DNA of 64,000 bases from Bactericera cockerelli (GCA_024516035.1 CM044957.1:22950570-23014569), one strand, 5' to 3'; shown: positions 11,146-21,799, numbered from the stretch's first letter. Program-made: numbers and translations. Notes: generated by a model not told the origin, from the letters alone.

Positions 11146-11860
11146 TACTTCCGAGAAATTTCTAATATTAGAAATCGGAAGTATTGTGTTCGTTTTTGTA
11201 AAAAAAAATATTTTTTTGCTCCGATTTCAATTTTTTTCATATTTCTGGACGTTTCATAACCTACTGAGTAAATTTGGTTTTGTGTCCGTCCGTCGGTCTG
11301 TCGCTCTGTTGGTCTGTCGGTCTGTTAAAACGATTCCTTGTAACGCGCAAATCTCGGAAACTACTCAACCGATTTTGATGAAATTTTGTACACATCTAGG
11401 AGACATTCTGTAGATGGTCCCATTTTAAATTCATCGAATTCGTACAAGCGGTTCTTGGTGAAAGAGACCATGCGCCTGACCACTAACTTTTTACTTAAAC
11501 GCTTATATCTCGTGAACGGTACACCCGATTTCGATGAAATTTTGTAAAAATATGCATATTATTGTTTTACATAGGTTATTTATATTTATTTTTAAAATAA
11601 TTATAATTTAACTCTGATATTTAAGAAATTCCGAAATTTCGGACAAAAAAGTAAAAAAATAAAGGACCACGACTTGCCGATACAGAATTTTTGTGTGGAT
11701 CTAGAATGTAGAAAAAACGATATTCTACCATAGAAAACAAATTTGAAGAAAATCGGTGGAGCCGTTTTTGAGATACAAGTAATTTTCTATAAAATCTCAA
11801 AATTGGCACGTGTTTACAATGTGAAGCAATCACGAGGAAGTTTTGTGTCTATAATTGGCA
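11146..11860 (+). mobile_element. HINE-B repeat (Helentron-associated type), long copy
   Basis: The copy opens with a near-perfect palindrome (acttccgag..ctcggaag type, 11146-11182), then agtattgtgttcgttttt, a T-rich segment, a tttctggacg block, a GTCY-like run (gtccgtccgtcggtctgtcg, about 11282-11325), and caaatctcggaaactactc with gattttgatgaaattttg. The second half (11450-11860) is repeated at 17700-18020. A terminal palindrome plus a GTCY microsatellite is the published layout of Helentron-associated elements such as DINE-1. The family assignment rests on this structure only; I cannot see the 3' terminus. Open frames inside are non-coding. Confidence 0.5.
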
Positions 11861-12205
11861 GTGTTTTTTATTTTATAGCTGAAGGTAAAAAAATACTGTA
11901 ATCTGCATTTACGGATCTTCAGTGAAGTTTCACCGAGGCCTGGGTCTCTCGGAAGTGACTCAAAATATCAATAAAGACAAAAACCCCAATTGCTTTATTT
12001 TTAGGGGGATTAATTTTCAGCAAAAAAATTTCCTACCGAGCCCCTGTCAGGCTGGGGGTAGACTTTTAAAACAATATGCCATACAACTCAAAATGCCATT
12101 TATGATTTTAAAGTTGCTCCATGCCCAGCCTGACTAGGGACTGGAGCCGTGTAGGCAAAAAAATTGCTAAAAATTATCCCCCTTAAAAATAAAATCGAAA
12201 TTGTT

Positions 12206-12440
12206 GAATTATTCTCATCATCATCATCATCATCATCATAGGGTGGCGTCATCGTGAACGATGGTAGCCAGACAGTGGAGGAATAACTCAGCACTTCTAC
12301 CACTGTCTTTACAAGGAGGCTAATAATTGACAAGGGCCCCCAGAACCAAGCCAATGCTGGTCTACTCCCTGTTTATAGTCCCCCAGCTAGACTGCTGGTC
12401 TACTCCCTGTTTATAGTCCCCCAGCCAGAATTATTCTCAT
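12206..12440 (-). mobile_element. SINE-like retroposon (SINE-4) with 13-bp target duplication
   Basis: The insert is flanked by identical GAATTATTCTCAT at 12206-12218 and 12428-12440. A (TCA)n tract follows the left duplication, which is the 3' tail (TGA)n if the element is read on the minus strand. The 5' end (right side) contains a head of about 36 bp, gctggtctactccctgtt..cccccagc, present twice in tandem (12355-12388 and 12390-12424). Exact target duplication, simple-repeat tail and short length (about 210 bp) fit a SINE mobilised by a LINE. I see no convincing A and B boxes, so the RNA ancestry of the head is open. Confidence 0.75.
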
Positions 12441-13198
12441 GATTATAAAAATAAATGGATAGGTAAAATGGAAGATAAAAAAAGGAATACCTCACAATAA
12501 TATAATATGGAATTTTCTCTCGGCTCTAGAGAAAAGTTCTTGCAGATAAGTAGATATTCCCTGTTGGGTCAACTTGAACAAATAATATAAAAACATTGAA
12601 AAATTCCGTAATGTGAATTTTTTCTTCTGCATTTTATGCGGATTCGTATTATTCGTCTCTGAGGTACTTGAATTCAATGGCTTGTCCTTTCAGTAAAGTA
12701 AATTTAATCCAGTGAAGTCGTTACTTCAATTAATTTGTAAAATGTACTAAAATGAATATAAAAATAATCCACATCTATTTCAGCGGAAGAGGTGTGCGAG
12801 TATCTAATCTAGTCATCAAGTGAGCTTATTTACCAGCTTTTGATATTTGGGACATTGAGAAGATACAATTAAACGGAAAAGTACAAACTTCCTCAAATGT
12901 GAAAACTTGTATAAAAAAAAACTAAAACGTATAGTATATCGTCTGTTGTGTAAGTATCTAATTCTAATAAAAGTTGTTGAAATTCAGGAAGCATAATATT
13001 AGAGTGAGGAAGAAAGAAAAGACAAAGTAAGAGAGGAAAACGGAAAAGTTGAAGTATGCTTAGATTTAGAGACAGAATGGATTAATACACCAACGTGTCA
13101 TCGATGCTGGATTATAATAATTTTCATGAGAAATTAGAACTAAGTAACATTTTCTGCAACGACTAAATAAAATTAAAATAAGAATGAGTCCTATACAG
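12441..13198. other. Gene-free AT-rich stretch
   Basis: Nothing recognised apart from short purine-rich runs near 13000-13060. Confidence 0.5.
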
Positions 13199-13200
13199 TA

Positions 13201-13345
13201 TACAGGGTGTCTCATTTTAAACGAACCAACGCGATCATTCGGATACTCTTACCCAAACTTTCTTAAAACTAGGGAAAAACTGACGGTGACCTCGAACATT
13301 TTCCCAAGGTCGCCCTTCTAAGTTAGATTGAGGTAAACTTCAGAA
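13201..13345 (+). mobile_element. TA-flanked MITE-type repeat, left end (CAGGGTG family)
   Basis: TACAGGGTGTCTCATTTTAA follows a TA and leads into acggtgacctc..cccaaggtcgcccttctaagtt, matching the copies at 2088 and 61832. No right terminus was identified. Confidence 0.55.
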
Positions 13346-13689
13346 ATTTAATGTGATTATTGTCCAGTATATTTATTTATCTCTTCAGTTCTCGGTTTGA
13401 ATTATGGCTGGGACTATAATAAAATTGAAGCCCTCGCTCAAATATCTGCATTTTTCAAAATTGTTGGGGAATCGATATCGATATGTCAAGCTATCTGGGA
13501 ATCAAGCTATCTGTCACATGGTCCGTTTTTGTACACTTATAACTATCGGAAAGCCAGCGGCTCTTCAGCAATGAAGCAGCATATTTTTGTGACCCCGAAA
13601 CTGTCGAAAACGCGACTTTGAAAAAAATTGCAGATACCTCAGTTTTTCTGGAAGGCCATCAATTATGTTGTATGTTTATTATTAATAAT

Positions 13690-13880
13690 ACAATCACGTC
13701 ATCGTGGACGAGTGAGTTAGGGGGCTAGGCATTGAACGCATGGTGACCTGGGTTCGATACCCAGCGGACCGGGAATTTTTCTGCTCTGTACTTGGATGTC
13801 CGGGATCCACTTATACCTCTTGAGGTTTAATACGACCAGTGGCGCAATTATAGGCAAAATAATTAAGGTGTTAAAGAAAA
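13690..13880 (+). mobile_element. tRNA-derived SINE-like repeat
   Basis: A B-box-like GGGTTCGATACCC at about 13748-13762 sits in a tRNA-like context (gtgagttagggggctaggcattgaacgc), the spacing expected of a tRNA-derived head. The start cgtcatcgtggacga resembles cgtcatcgtgaacga inside SINE-4. The body cannot be matched to another full copy here, so the boundaries are estimates. Confidence 0.4.
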
Positions 13881-14109
13881 TAAATGAAATAGCAAATAAG
13901 CAAATAAAATAATTCTGCATTACTCAATTACTCATCAGTAAAATTGTGATGGAATAACACAAAAAACACATTTTTTTTTAAATCAAGTCCCTTTGCAACG
14001 TAAGTTCAAAGAGCTAGTCAAGAATTATCTAATCATAATGGGGTATCAGATAAAAGATCTTGAGAAGTTGATTACAAATGTGTATATCATTGCTACAAAG
14101 TTCACTATT

Positions 14110-14267
14110 GAAATAATTTGAAGATAGAAAACACTTGGCTTTTTTTGTTTTACTCAATTATTAAAAAGGTGTTTTTCACTGACGATGCCGTAACTGGCGA
14201 AATGGCCATCTGAAAATAAATAATTAAGTAAAAAAAAGTCAAGTTTTTTTTATCTTCAAATTATTTT
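14110..14267. mobile_element. MITE of about 158 bp with long terminal inverted repeats
   Basis: The left end gaaataatttgaagatag continues to aaaacacttggcttttttt. The right end is its reverse complement with a few differences (aaaagtcaagttttttttatcttcaaattatttt). A second inverted pair, tactcaattatt and aataattaagta, lies inside. A closely related pair of ends, joined directly, occurs at 25964-26034. No coding capacity. Confidence 0.75.
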
Positions 14268-14423
14268 GATGTTTATTTGTTTAACCAAGAGTTGTGTATA
14301 ATTATAAGTTTTTCCTGAGAACTTATATATTTCATTAACTATTGACTCGTGATATCAATCATGGAAAAACATTGATCCGACCGACACACTTGCACCTTTG
14401 GTTGAGCTAGTCGATAAACGGAA

Positions 14424-14660
14424 TCTTAATATATAAATGTCAAAGACACTCACTGACCACTGACTGATCATCGCTCTACAGCCCAAACCGTAAGTCCTAG
14501 GAAGCTGAAATTTGGTAGGTAGCTTTGTCTTATAGTCTAGATGTGCAATAAGACGGAATTTTTCGAAATTCCCACTACAACATCACCTGACATTGGCGAA
14601 AAAGGATTTTTTGCTTTCACGGCCATGCCTCGGCCCGCAAAGCGGGCGACAGCCCGCTAG
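14424..14660 (+). mobile_element. Non-autonomous mini-Helitron
   Basis: Starts TCTTAATATATAAATGTC after an A (14423) and ends CTAG before a T (14661), the Helitron rule of insertion between A and T without target duplication. A stem-loop (cccgc-aaa-gcggg) lies just upstream of agcccgCTAG, as Helitron 3' ends require. The body (ctgaaatttggtaggtagct, cttatagtctagatgtgc) is shared with the reversed copy at 42074-42313. At 237 bp it has no Rep/helicase and depends on an autonomous partner. Confidence 0.85.
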
Positions 14661-14699
14661 TATCAATATAAACAGAACCCTGTATACCACTTATCAGAA

Positions 14700-15520
14700 C
14701 GCAATGTGCATGTGAATATTCAAAAGTAGGTATTTGGAATATTTTAGGTGGGGAAAAAATCAAAGAGGTATGAAATTATTTCGAGTCCAGGGCCACCCTG
14801 AATACTCTTGCGCTGGCTATTGAATTAAGCCAGGGTAACAGGAATGGGTGAGTGTTTTGTCATTGCAAAACAACAGGGACGAATTTGTCTTATAAGATGG
14901 GTGAGCAGGCATTTTTGATTGTTCTTGAAAAATGGAAATTTTTATCTTGGAGTGTGGATAAATATGAATTTTAAAATAGAATGAAAGTCCTAATTGTGAT
15001 TGAAAATGTAGAAACAAAGCCCAACGTAAATTAGATAATTATTCGAGCTTTTCTTAAATAATAAATCATTATTATTTACCAACCGGATGTGCATTTACTG
15101 GGCGATAGGAAATTTTACCATACCATCATTCCGTTAGATGAAATCTTCTATCTCTATGTAATATTTTTTTTACAAACCCAAAAACTGCATGTGAAAAGGA
15201 GGGAAAGGTAAAACCTTTACATCACACTATTAGATTAATGATGGAACGACCCTGGTCGATAGTTTTCACTTCTATTTTAGCAGGTGACCTGTCTAATCAA
15301 ATTGCATTCAAATCGTGTTCAAAATTCAATATGGATCTCAATGAGAACATATACACGGTGTCAGCGGAAATTACTACAGGGTATCCCCTACATAGATTTG
15401 AATGAGGTACATTCATTGTATAAAGGAAATTAGAAATAGCGGGAGAAGCGTCTCAGGCCTATGGCAATACCTGGTGCTTGGACCTAATCATTTGGTCAGA
15501 TGGTGTATATCTTCTGTGTA
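14700..15520. other. Gene-free AT-rich stretch
   Basis: No coding signal and no family shared with the rest of the window. Confidence 0.45.
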
Positions 15521-15524
15521 TTTT

Positions 15525-16190
15525 TACTTTCCTTATCCTATAATAAGGAAAGTATTGTATTCGTCGAAAATTTGACCTACCCAGTTTTTCACATTTCTGG
15601 ACGAATTATAGCCTCAGGATACCAAAAAAGTTGTTTTCAGCCATTGGTCCGTGCGTCTGTCTGTCTGTCTGTCTGTGTGTCTGTGTGTCTGTGTGTGAAC
15701 AGGATATCTCGAGAAAGGTAAGAGCTAGAGACTTGAAATTTGGTATGGAAATTAATTTTATACACCAGACGAACCACGAAACTTTTGGTAAAAATCGGCC
15801 GCATCCTACGGCCGCAGGGCCGCAAATATTAGCCGCAAGCGCCGCTTCTTTGAATTGGTTAAAGATACAAAAAAAGTTGTAGGACAACATTTTCTTAGAA
15901 TGCAAAAATAATAGGGGTCTATTCTAATCATTTTTTTGATATCTTGAACTTTTTGGACCTCGGCTCCAATTTACCGGTATTTTGAGGAGACCCGCTTAGA
16001 CTAACTTTTTTATTATTCATCCTAGTTGGGGGTTGTGACATATCAAATTCAATGATTTTGAAGTGCTGATTACGAATTTGGCATTTATTTTTAGTTATCT
16101 GTTACCGTTGAGTCACCAGTGGCGGAATTCGACTCCTTTTTGGGGGATAAGGAAAGTCGTGTGATGTTTACACCAGATTTTTTTTTTTTT
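15525..16190 (+). mobile_element. HINE-A repeat, tandem copy 1
   Basis: Opens with a perfect palindrome, tactttccttat (15525-15536) and ataaggaaagta (15543-15554). The 13-bp actttccttatcc at 15526-15538 is repeated inverted near the 3' end as ggataaggaaagt (16145-16157), a subterminal inverted repeat. A GTCY-type microsatellite lies at 15651-15696, and after the 3' repeat there is a small stem-loop (GTGT-gatgttt-ACAC, about 16159-16172) before a poly-T junction. Subterminal inverted repeats, palindrome, GTCY tract and 3' hairpin together match Helentron-associated interspersed elements (the DINE-1 type). It is non-coding; the frames across the CTGT tract are by-products. Confidence 0.7.
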
Positions 16191-16815
16191 TACTTTCCTT
16201 ATCCTATAATAAGGAAAGTATTGTATTCGTCGAAAATTTGACCTACCCAGTTTTTCACATTTCTGGACGAATCATAGCCTTAGGAGACCAAAAAAGTTGT
16301 TTTCAGCCATTGTGTGTCTGTGTGTGTGTGAACAGGATATTTCAAGAACGGTAAGAGCTAGAGACTTGAAATTTGGTATGGAAATTAATTTTATACACCA
16401 GACGAACCACGAAACTTTTGGTTGCAATCGGCCGCAGAATGCGGCCGCGGGGCCGCAAATATTGGCCGCAAGCGCCGTTTCTATGAATTGGTTAAAGATT
16501 CAAAAAAAGTTAGAGAACAACATTTTCTTAGATTAAAAAAATAATAGGAGTCTATTCTGATCATTTTTTGATATCTTGAACTTTTTTTAACTCGGCCCCA
16601 ATTTACTGGTATTTTGGGGGGGACCCGCTTGGACTAACTTTTTTATTATTCATCCTAGATGGGAGTTGTGACATATCAAATCCAATGATTTTAAGGTGCT
16701 GATTACGAATTTGATGTTTATTTTTAGCTAAATGTTACCCTTGAGTCACTAGTGGCTTTTGGTCCCGTTTCCATTCCTAATATGATAAGGAAAGTCGTGT
16801 GATGTTTACACCAGA
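16191..16815 (+). mobile_element. HINE-A repeat, tandem copy 2
   Basis: A second copy starts at once after the poly-T that ends copy 1: palindrome 16191-16220, a shorter GTCY tract (about 16305-16332), the same GC-rich ggccgc hairpin segment, and a 3' gataaggaaagt at 16784-16795 followed by gtgtgatgtttacaccaga. Copy 2 differs from copy 1 by scattered substitutions and a shortened microsatellite, so it is not a very recent duplication. Head-to-tail pairs are expected from rolling-circle transposition or from insertion into the poly-T terminus of another copy. Confidence 0.7.
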
Positions 16816-17015
16816 TTTTTTTTTCTTCTTCTTCTTCTTCTTCTTTTTTACTTATACAAGGATCCTGTAAAATCCCATTATTATTATTATTATGCCTCTT
16901 GAAGTACCAAGATGAAAAAAACTTACACAAAATACTTTTTTTATATGTTCCCAATCTCTTTTCATACGGTGCCAATCTTTTTTCATGCGGGAATTTTTTT
17001 TTTTTTTTTTTTTTT
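16816..17015. repeat. Simple repeats: (TTC)n, (TTA)n and a long T run
   Basis: A (CTT)n tract follows HINE-A copy 2, then attattattattatt near 16878-16893, then about 25 T residues starting near 16988. Lysine- and glutamate-rich open frames over these tracts are by-products. Confidence 0.9.
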
Positions 17016-17019
17016 TTGA

Positions 17020-17699
17020 AGAAAAACTAGAATAAGGTTCATGAAAGGGTAAAAAAACGCACTAGAAACTTCCGTGTAATATAACACAATACTTTTGTCA
17101 GAGACTAAACGTAATTCTAAGACCCTGTACGGAATATAGGCATAATAAATACAGGCAAACAGAGCACTCATCATAGTTAGCTCATATTATAAAGTTCACG
17201 CCGCTAATTGAAAAGGCATGTAAAAGCAGACTTGCCAAAAAGGTTCGATACGAAGCATCTATCAGAAATAATTAGCTATGGTTTACCTATATATTCGCCA
17301 TTAAAAACTTTGAATGTCCATCTGTATTATGTTGTAGTGCTCTGTGTATTTACATTTAGATTGTCAAAGCAGACAGGTAGTATAGCTACTATCATATCAA
17401 AAGTTAAACGTTTACCTTTATAGGTATGCCCTTATTAAATTTTGGTGCAATTTTTTGATAGAATTCTCGTTTGGGGCAAATTATATAAGTCAGTTAGAGA
17501 GAGGCCTTTTTATGCTTCAAATGTCAATAACACCCACCAATCACTTTATTCATATTACAATTTTACATACTATTTGAAACAATTACTCACATGTACAATG
17601 TACATATACGTTGTACCTTTAGGTAATAGAGCAATAATAAAAGAAAAAATAAGAAAGAAAGAAAAAGACATTAGTTCCATACAATATGTTGAAATAAAA
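17020..17699. other. Gene-free stretch
   Basis: No gene or shared repeat recognised. Confidence 0.4.
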
Positions 17700-18020
17700 T
17701 TACATACTAGCGGTTCTTGGTGAGAGACCATGCGTCTGACCACTAACTTTTTACTTATACGCTTATATCGCCTGAACGGCACACCCGATTTTGATTAAAT
17801 AAAATATAAATTAGCTCTGATATTTCAGAAAACTCAACAACAAAAAATTGAAAAAAGAGTGCAGAAATAAGATCTGCCACTTGACGATACAGATTTTTTT
17901 GTAGATCTATAATATAGAGAAAAAAAGTAAGTGATTTAGTAAAAAATCTCAAAATTGCCAAGTGTATACAATGTGAACCAATCACGAGGATGTTTTGTGT
18001 CCATAATAGGCAGTGGATTT
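17700..18020 (+). mobile_element. HINE-B fragment (second half)
   Basis: From agcggttcttggtgagagac through gacgatacagattttt to caatcacgagga and ataggcagtgg, this aligns by eye with 11447-11860, with several deletions. The palindromic 5' end and GTCY tract are missing. Confidence 0.6.
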
Positions 18021-18385
18021 TCTATTGAGACCCTTTTTTATTGTTTGCGAAGGATTTGCGTCTGTTGCACATACGAGTATATACCTAATACTGATGCTAC
18101 TTGATTCGCTTCTGATTTAGTGACATGCATTTTCTAAAAAAAAAAACATTCTCCTTCTAAAGGACGTCACAGCTTTACAAAGTATTCGGGTCAAACTGAA
18201 ACTGTAGTATCCTTGTATTTTGAAAAGCCCCCCGCCGCTCCTGGAGTCTCTCTACATTCTAGATCTTCCTTTCATTTTCATTATTTAATAATAATAAATA
18301 AAAAAAATGCTGACATTAAGAAAATTTCTTGAAAAATGAAAAATTTCATCTAACGTATACAATATACATATTATACTGTATTTAT
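18021..18385. other. Gene-free stretch
   Basis: AT-rich; nothing recognised. Confidence 0.4.
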
Positions 18386-18387
18386 TA

Positions 18388-19076
18388 TACAGGGTGTCCC
18401 ACGACTAGATGTATTTTTTTTTTTTTAATTCAGCGCCCCATGGACTATCAAATAAGCTGAAGTGGGGTATTTTGCTTCGTTAAAGAGTTATGGCCTAATC
18501 CCTGTTTTTCTCACAGTTCAAGGGGTCACTAGGATCGATGCACGTTTTTTAAAGATATCATGGTCAGTAGGTAATTTTCGACTTCATGTGTGAATAGTCA
18601 TTCATATTTCTCTTCAAATACAGTTGGTTGCATCGAATTTTTTTGTTTGTTGAAAAACCAGAAAATTATTCAATAAGTTGAACTTTTTTCGAAAATTCGA
18701 TTTTTCCCTTTTTTCCCTTCCTCAAATTGTGAGTACTTTTTCAGTAGCAATTGTGCATATCACTAGTGAAAAAAATACCTTGTTATATTTAATTTCAGAA
18801 AAGAGAAAGCTCATTCATGTTAACTTAATTATTGAACTCAAGACACATGAAGCTCAACAACAAGAGCGCAAAATGTGGGATAATTACGTTGGCCTGGGAC
18901 ATTAAACATAAGGAAATTGACCAATCACAATAGTCGGCTAGAGTGAACTCCTCTTCATAATATGCAGTAATAACACTTAAACACAAATTTATTTATTTAA
19001 TCAGATCCATTGGGTAAATCCAAGTCTTTGGGTGTACCTTATGGGATATTTGCATCTAGTCGTGGGACACCCTGTA
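18388..19076. mobile_element. MITE-1, 689 bp, with 24-bp terminal inverted repeats
   Basis: The ends TACAGGGTGTCCCACGACTA and the exact inverse tagtcgtgggacaccctgta (24 bp including GATG) are flanked by TA (18386-18387 and 19077-19078), the hallmark of a Tc1/mariner-superfamily target site. The interior has no transposase motifs. A partial minus-strand copy is at 62640-62781 and a shorter piece at 47261-47320; both include the ggatttggccata..gaagcaaaatg block. Confidence 0.85.
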
Positions 19077-19078
19077 TA

Positions 19079-19440
19079 TATACTTCTTACATTAAGCATG
19101 TAAAAATTCTAATAAAAAGTTAGCGCCCGAAAATTGTTTACAAAATTTGATAAGATTTTATGTTCTTTTTTTAATTTAAACTTTTTAATAGAAGTTACAG
19201 AAAAGATTGAAGACTTTTTTTATAAACTAAGTACAAAAGGTATTTTTATTAGATTTCGATTTTTATAAGAGCTGTGCTGTCAACCCAGAAAGTTTTCAGA
19301 AAATGAGATTAACCAGATTCTGATAAACCAATAAAAGAAATTCAATCATTTAAAATAAGTAACCGGGCAGAATTATGAACTTACTTGCTGTTTTTCCAGA
19401 AAAATGGACTAATTTTGAGACACCTCTTCTATGTTTCTAT
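19079..19440. other. Gene-free AT-rich stretch
   Basis: Nothing recognised. Confidence 0.4.
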
Positions 19441-19444
19441 GTAT

Positions 19445-19945
19445 GTACTAGCGGGTTACACCTGCCGCTTGGTCAGCCCATCACACCACACACAACCCCC
19501 CCCCCACACACACACACACACACACCACACACATACACACACCATACACACCACTAACATCAGGCAATTCAGGCACACACACCACACACAAAAACAAACA
19601 AAATGTCATTTAAGTAAAAAAAAAAAAACGCGAATATTTTTTGTGTCATCCTTCCATTTCTTGTCCTTACTCGGCGTAACTCAAGAAAGGCTCATCAGAA
19701 TTTCGCAATCGATTTTCGTATTTCAACGTATTTCCAACTCTTGTCCAAATCTTGTTCCGAAATGGGACCACTTTTCACCTCCTCCTAGACCAACTTTACC
19801 ACCCCTAACTCCGGTTCCTCCCAACCTGGACGTCAGGACTTTCAGTATGTTTTTTATCTCACCTCCTCAACAAGTATCCGAGGGAATTGGCTGCGTCGCC
19901 TCTCACGCACTCTACAACTTATTCCTTACCTGGCCTATCTATTAA
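19445..19945 (+). repeat. Composite repeat: gcgggttacacc end, CA tract, and repeat E
   Basis: tactagcgggttacacctgc opens the block and could be the reversed 3' end of a Helitron-like element (CTAG before T). A (CA)n tract follows, then gtaactcaagaaaggctcat and a stretch (19740-19940: tttcacctcctcctagacc .. ggaattggctgcgtcgcc) that recurs, diverged, at 23275-23430. The 186-codon open frame here is part of the repeat and is not conserved in frame with the second copy. Confidence 0.45.
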
Positions 19946-20490
19946 ACAATTTGTTTCCAATTTCTTGATGTTCATAATGCAATTCTAAAGAACTTGAAGG
20001 AGGGAAAATCTTTTGCGGAGACTTTCAAAGTTGGGCACGTGTTTTTGAAACCCCTCTTGTTTTATGAAAATCGATTTTTCCGAATAGGGTTGGTGTCGTA
20101 CTGAGATACGAAGGAAGGGTAAAAGTCTCTTTGATTCCCCGGAGAAATGTTTTCTGAAGAGTCGCCAGCGTCAATATGAAGGGGCAACTTCACAATTTAG
20201 TTCGCAGCAGAATTAAGTTGTAGAAAATAGAACTGTGTCAACTTGAATTGAAATATTACTGAAATAGCTTGATTTAAAAAAAAAAGAGATGGGTAAATGT
20301 TCGCAAAGAACACATGAGACCATCAAAATGAAGATCAAATTGTTTAAATCTTGTGTTACAAACTACAACAATAGCTTTTGATTTTTCAAAACATTCGAAG
20401 AATATGGTAAAAACTCATTAAAACTCATACAAGTCATTAATAAACCCCTTCCTTACCTGTATCTATAAAATAGAGCTGTCTGTATAAATG
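19946..20490. other. Gene-free stretch
   Basis: No gene or recognised repeat. Confidence 0.35.
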
Positions 20491-20492
20491 TA

Positions 20493-20741
20493 CTAGCCGT
20501 TTGCCCGTGCTTTGCAACGGGACTAAATTTCAAATTTACTAAGGCATGGCCGTACTGCTGGACAGTAATGCCTTTTTGAACTTTTTATATTTTTTCTGGA
20601 CAAAGCGATAATGGTTTTGGGGGGGGTCAATACTGAGACATTTTTCGCTATCTCTTACCGTTTTGGCTAAAAAACTCCGGACAAACAAACAAACAAGGGT
20701 AGGTAGGTAGTCCTTTTTTCTGTTTTATATACATATAGAGA
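20493..20741 (-). mobile_element. Non-autonomous Helitron-like element, second family
   Basis: Read on the minus strand it starts TCTCTATATGTATATAAAAC after an A and ends with a stem-loop cccgt-tgcaaagc-acggg, then CTAG followed by T. Its body differs from the two other mini-Helitrons, so it is a separate family. An alternative start two or three bases further out is possible because of the TCATCTC context. Confidence 0.65.
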
Positions 20742-20839
20742 TGATATGTATTTACCACTTCTCTCTGTTATAAAATCTATGTACGGAAATCTATATTCCT
20801 CCGTAAAAATTGAAAATGAACTTGCCCTCAGTAATACTA

Positions 20840-20975
20840 GAATTACGCTCTTGATATCACAACTATTACTTAAACTCGCTTTACTAAATCCGCGCTGAAC
20901 CAGGACTCAAACAACCGACCTCCAGGTTACAAGTCTGTCGCCTTATCCTTATCAATCATGCTACTCGACTACATA
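20840..20975 (-). mobile_element. tRNA-derived SINE (SINE-3)
   Basis: On the minus strand: GTAGCATGATTGATAAGG as A-box region, gcgacagact, and a B-box-like GGTTGTTTGAGTCC, then the shared 3' block gcgagtttaagtaatagttgtgatat. A sister copy lies at 24985-25095 in the same orientation. Confidence 0.6.
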
Positions 20976-21480
20976 CATACAAATATAAATTATATGCTGA
21001 TATGGTCAACAGTACTCTTTGGGTTCTTTTCTAGAATTAGGTACACTTTATCTAGAGGGCTGGGCGCATTAATATGCTATTTTGCCGGCGTTCTTCCTTT
21101 TTTAACAACGAAACGGTGTTTTGGAGGTTACATAAATGGACACTATGAGATGCAATGATGTCTTGAAATCTCTAATGTACTATCATAAGACTCGAGGCAA
21201 CCTAATGGAAATTAATGTCAAACATTTGCCACTCTTCTCTAATGTACGTAAGTTGGCGCGCACCATCCTAAGCTGGAAATGATTATGGGGGAGGGTTACC
21301 TACCCCTACCCCCTCTCAATAATTCTCTAAATTTCTCCTCCCGAGTTCCATAACTTTCCATCCTCTATATTTAAACTTCATTTCTATGTATTTGAATAAT
21401 TCCGTGTCTTTTTTTCGCCACTCTTTCAATAACTGTGAATTTTTACTTGAGGGCAAAAATGTTTCTATTGTAAAAAATGT
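20976..21480. other. Gene-free stretch
   Basis: Nothing recognised. Confidence 0.35.
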
Positions 21481-21484
21481 ATTT

Positions 21485-21795
21485 TTACTTTCCTGGTGGC
21501 CGCCAGGTGGCGGCGTTTGGCGGTTCTGTTTTGTTGATATCTTAAACTTTTGGGACCTGGGCCCCAATTTACCGGTACTTTGGGGGGGATCCGCCTTGAC
21601 TAGCTTTTTTATTAATCATCCTAGATGGAGCTTGTGACATATCAAACCCAATGATTTTGAGGTGCTGATTACGATTTTTTCATTATTTTTTGGCACCGTT
21701 ATTTTTTTGTCACTGTCCCCGTTGAGTCACCAGTGGCGGAGTTCGACTTTTTTTCGGGGGATAAGGAATGTCGTGTGATGTCACACCAGATTTCT
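21485..21795 (+). mobile_element. HINE-A fragment (3' half)
   Basis: From gatatcttaaacttttggga through gacatatcaaacccaatgat to the 3' ggataaggaatgtcgtgtga and acaccaga, matching the last 300 bases of the copies at 15525 and 16191. The 5' palindrome and GTCY tract are absent. A short duplication ggtggccgccaggtggc marks the left junction. Confidence 0.75.
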
Positions 21796-21799
21796 TTAA

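Noticed and set aside
19385..19945. 186-codon histidine/threonine-rich frame
   Set aside because: Crosses a (CA)n tract and repeat E; the second copy of repeat E does not conserve the frame.
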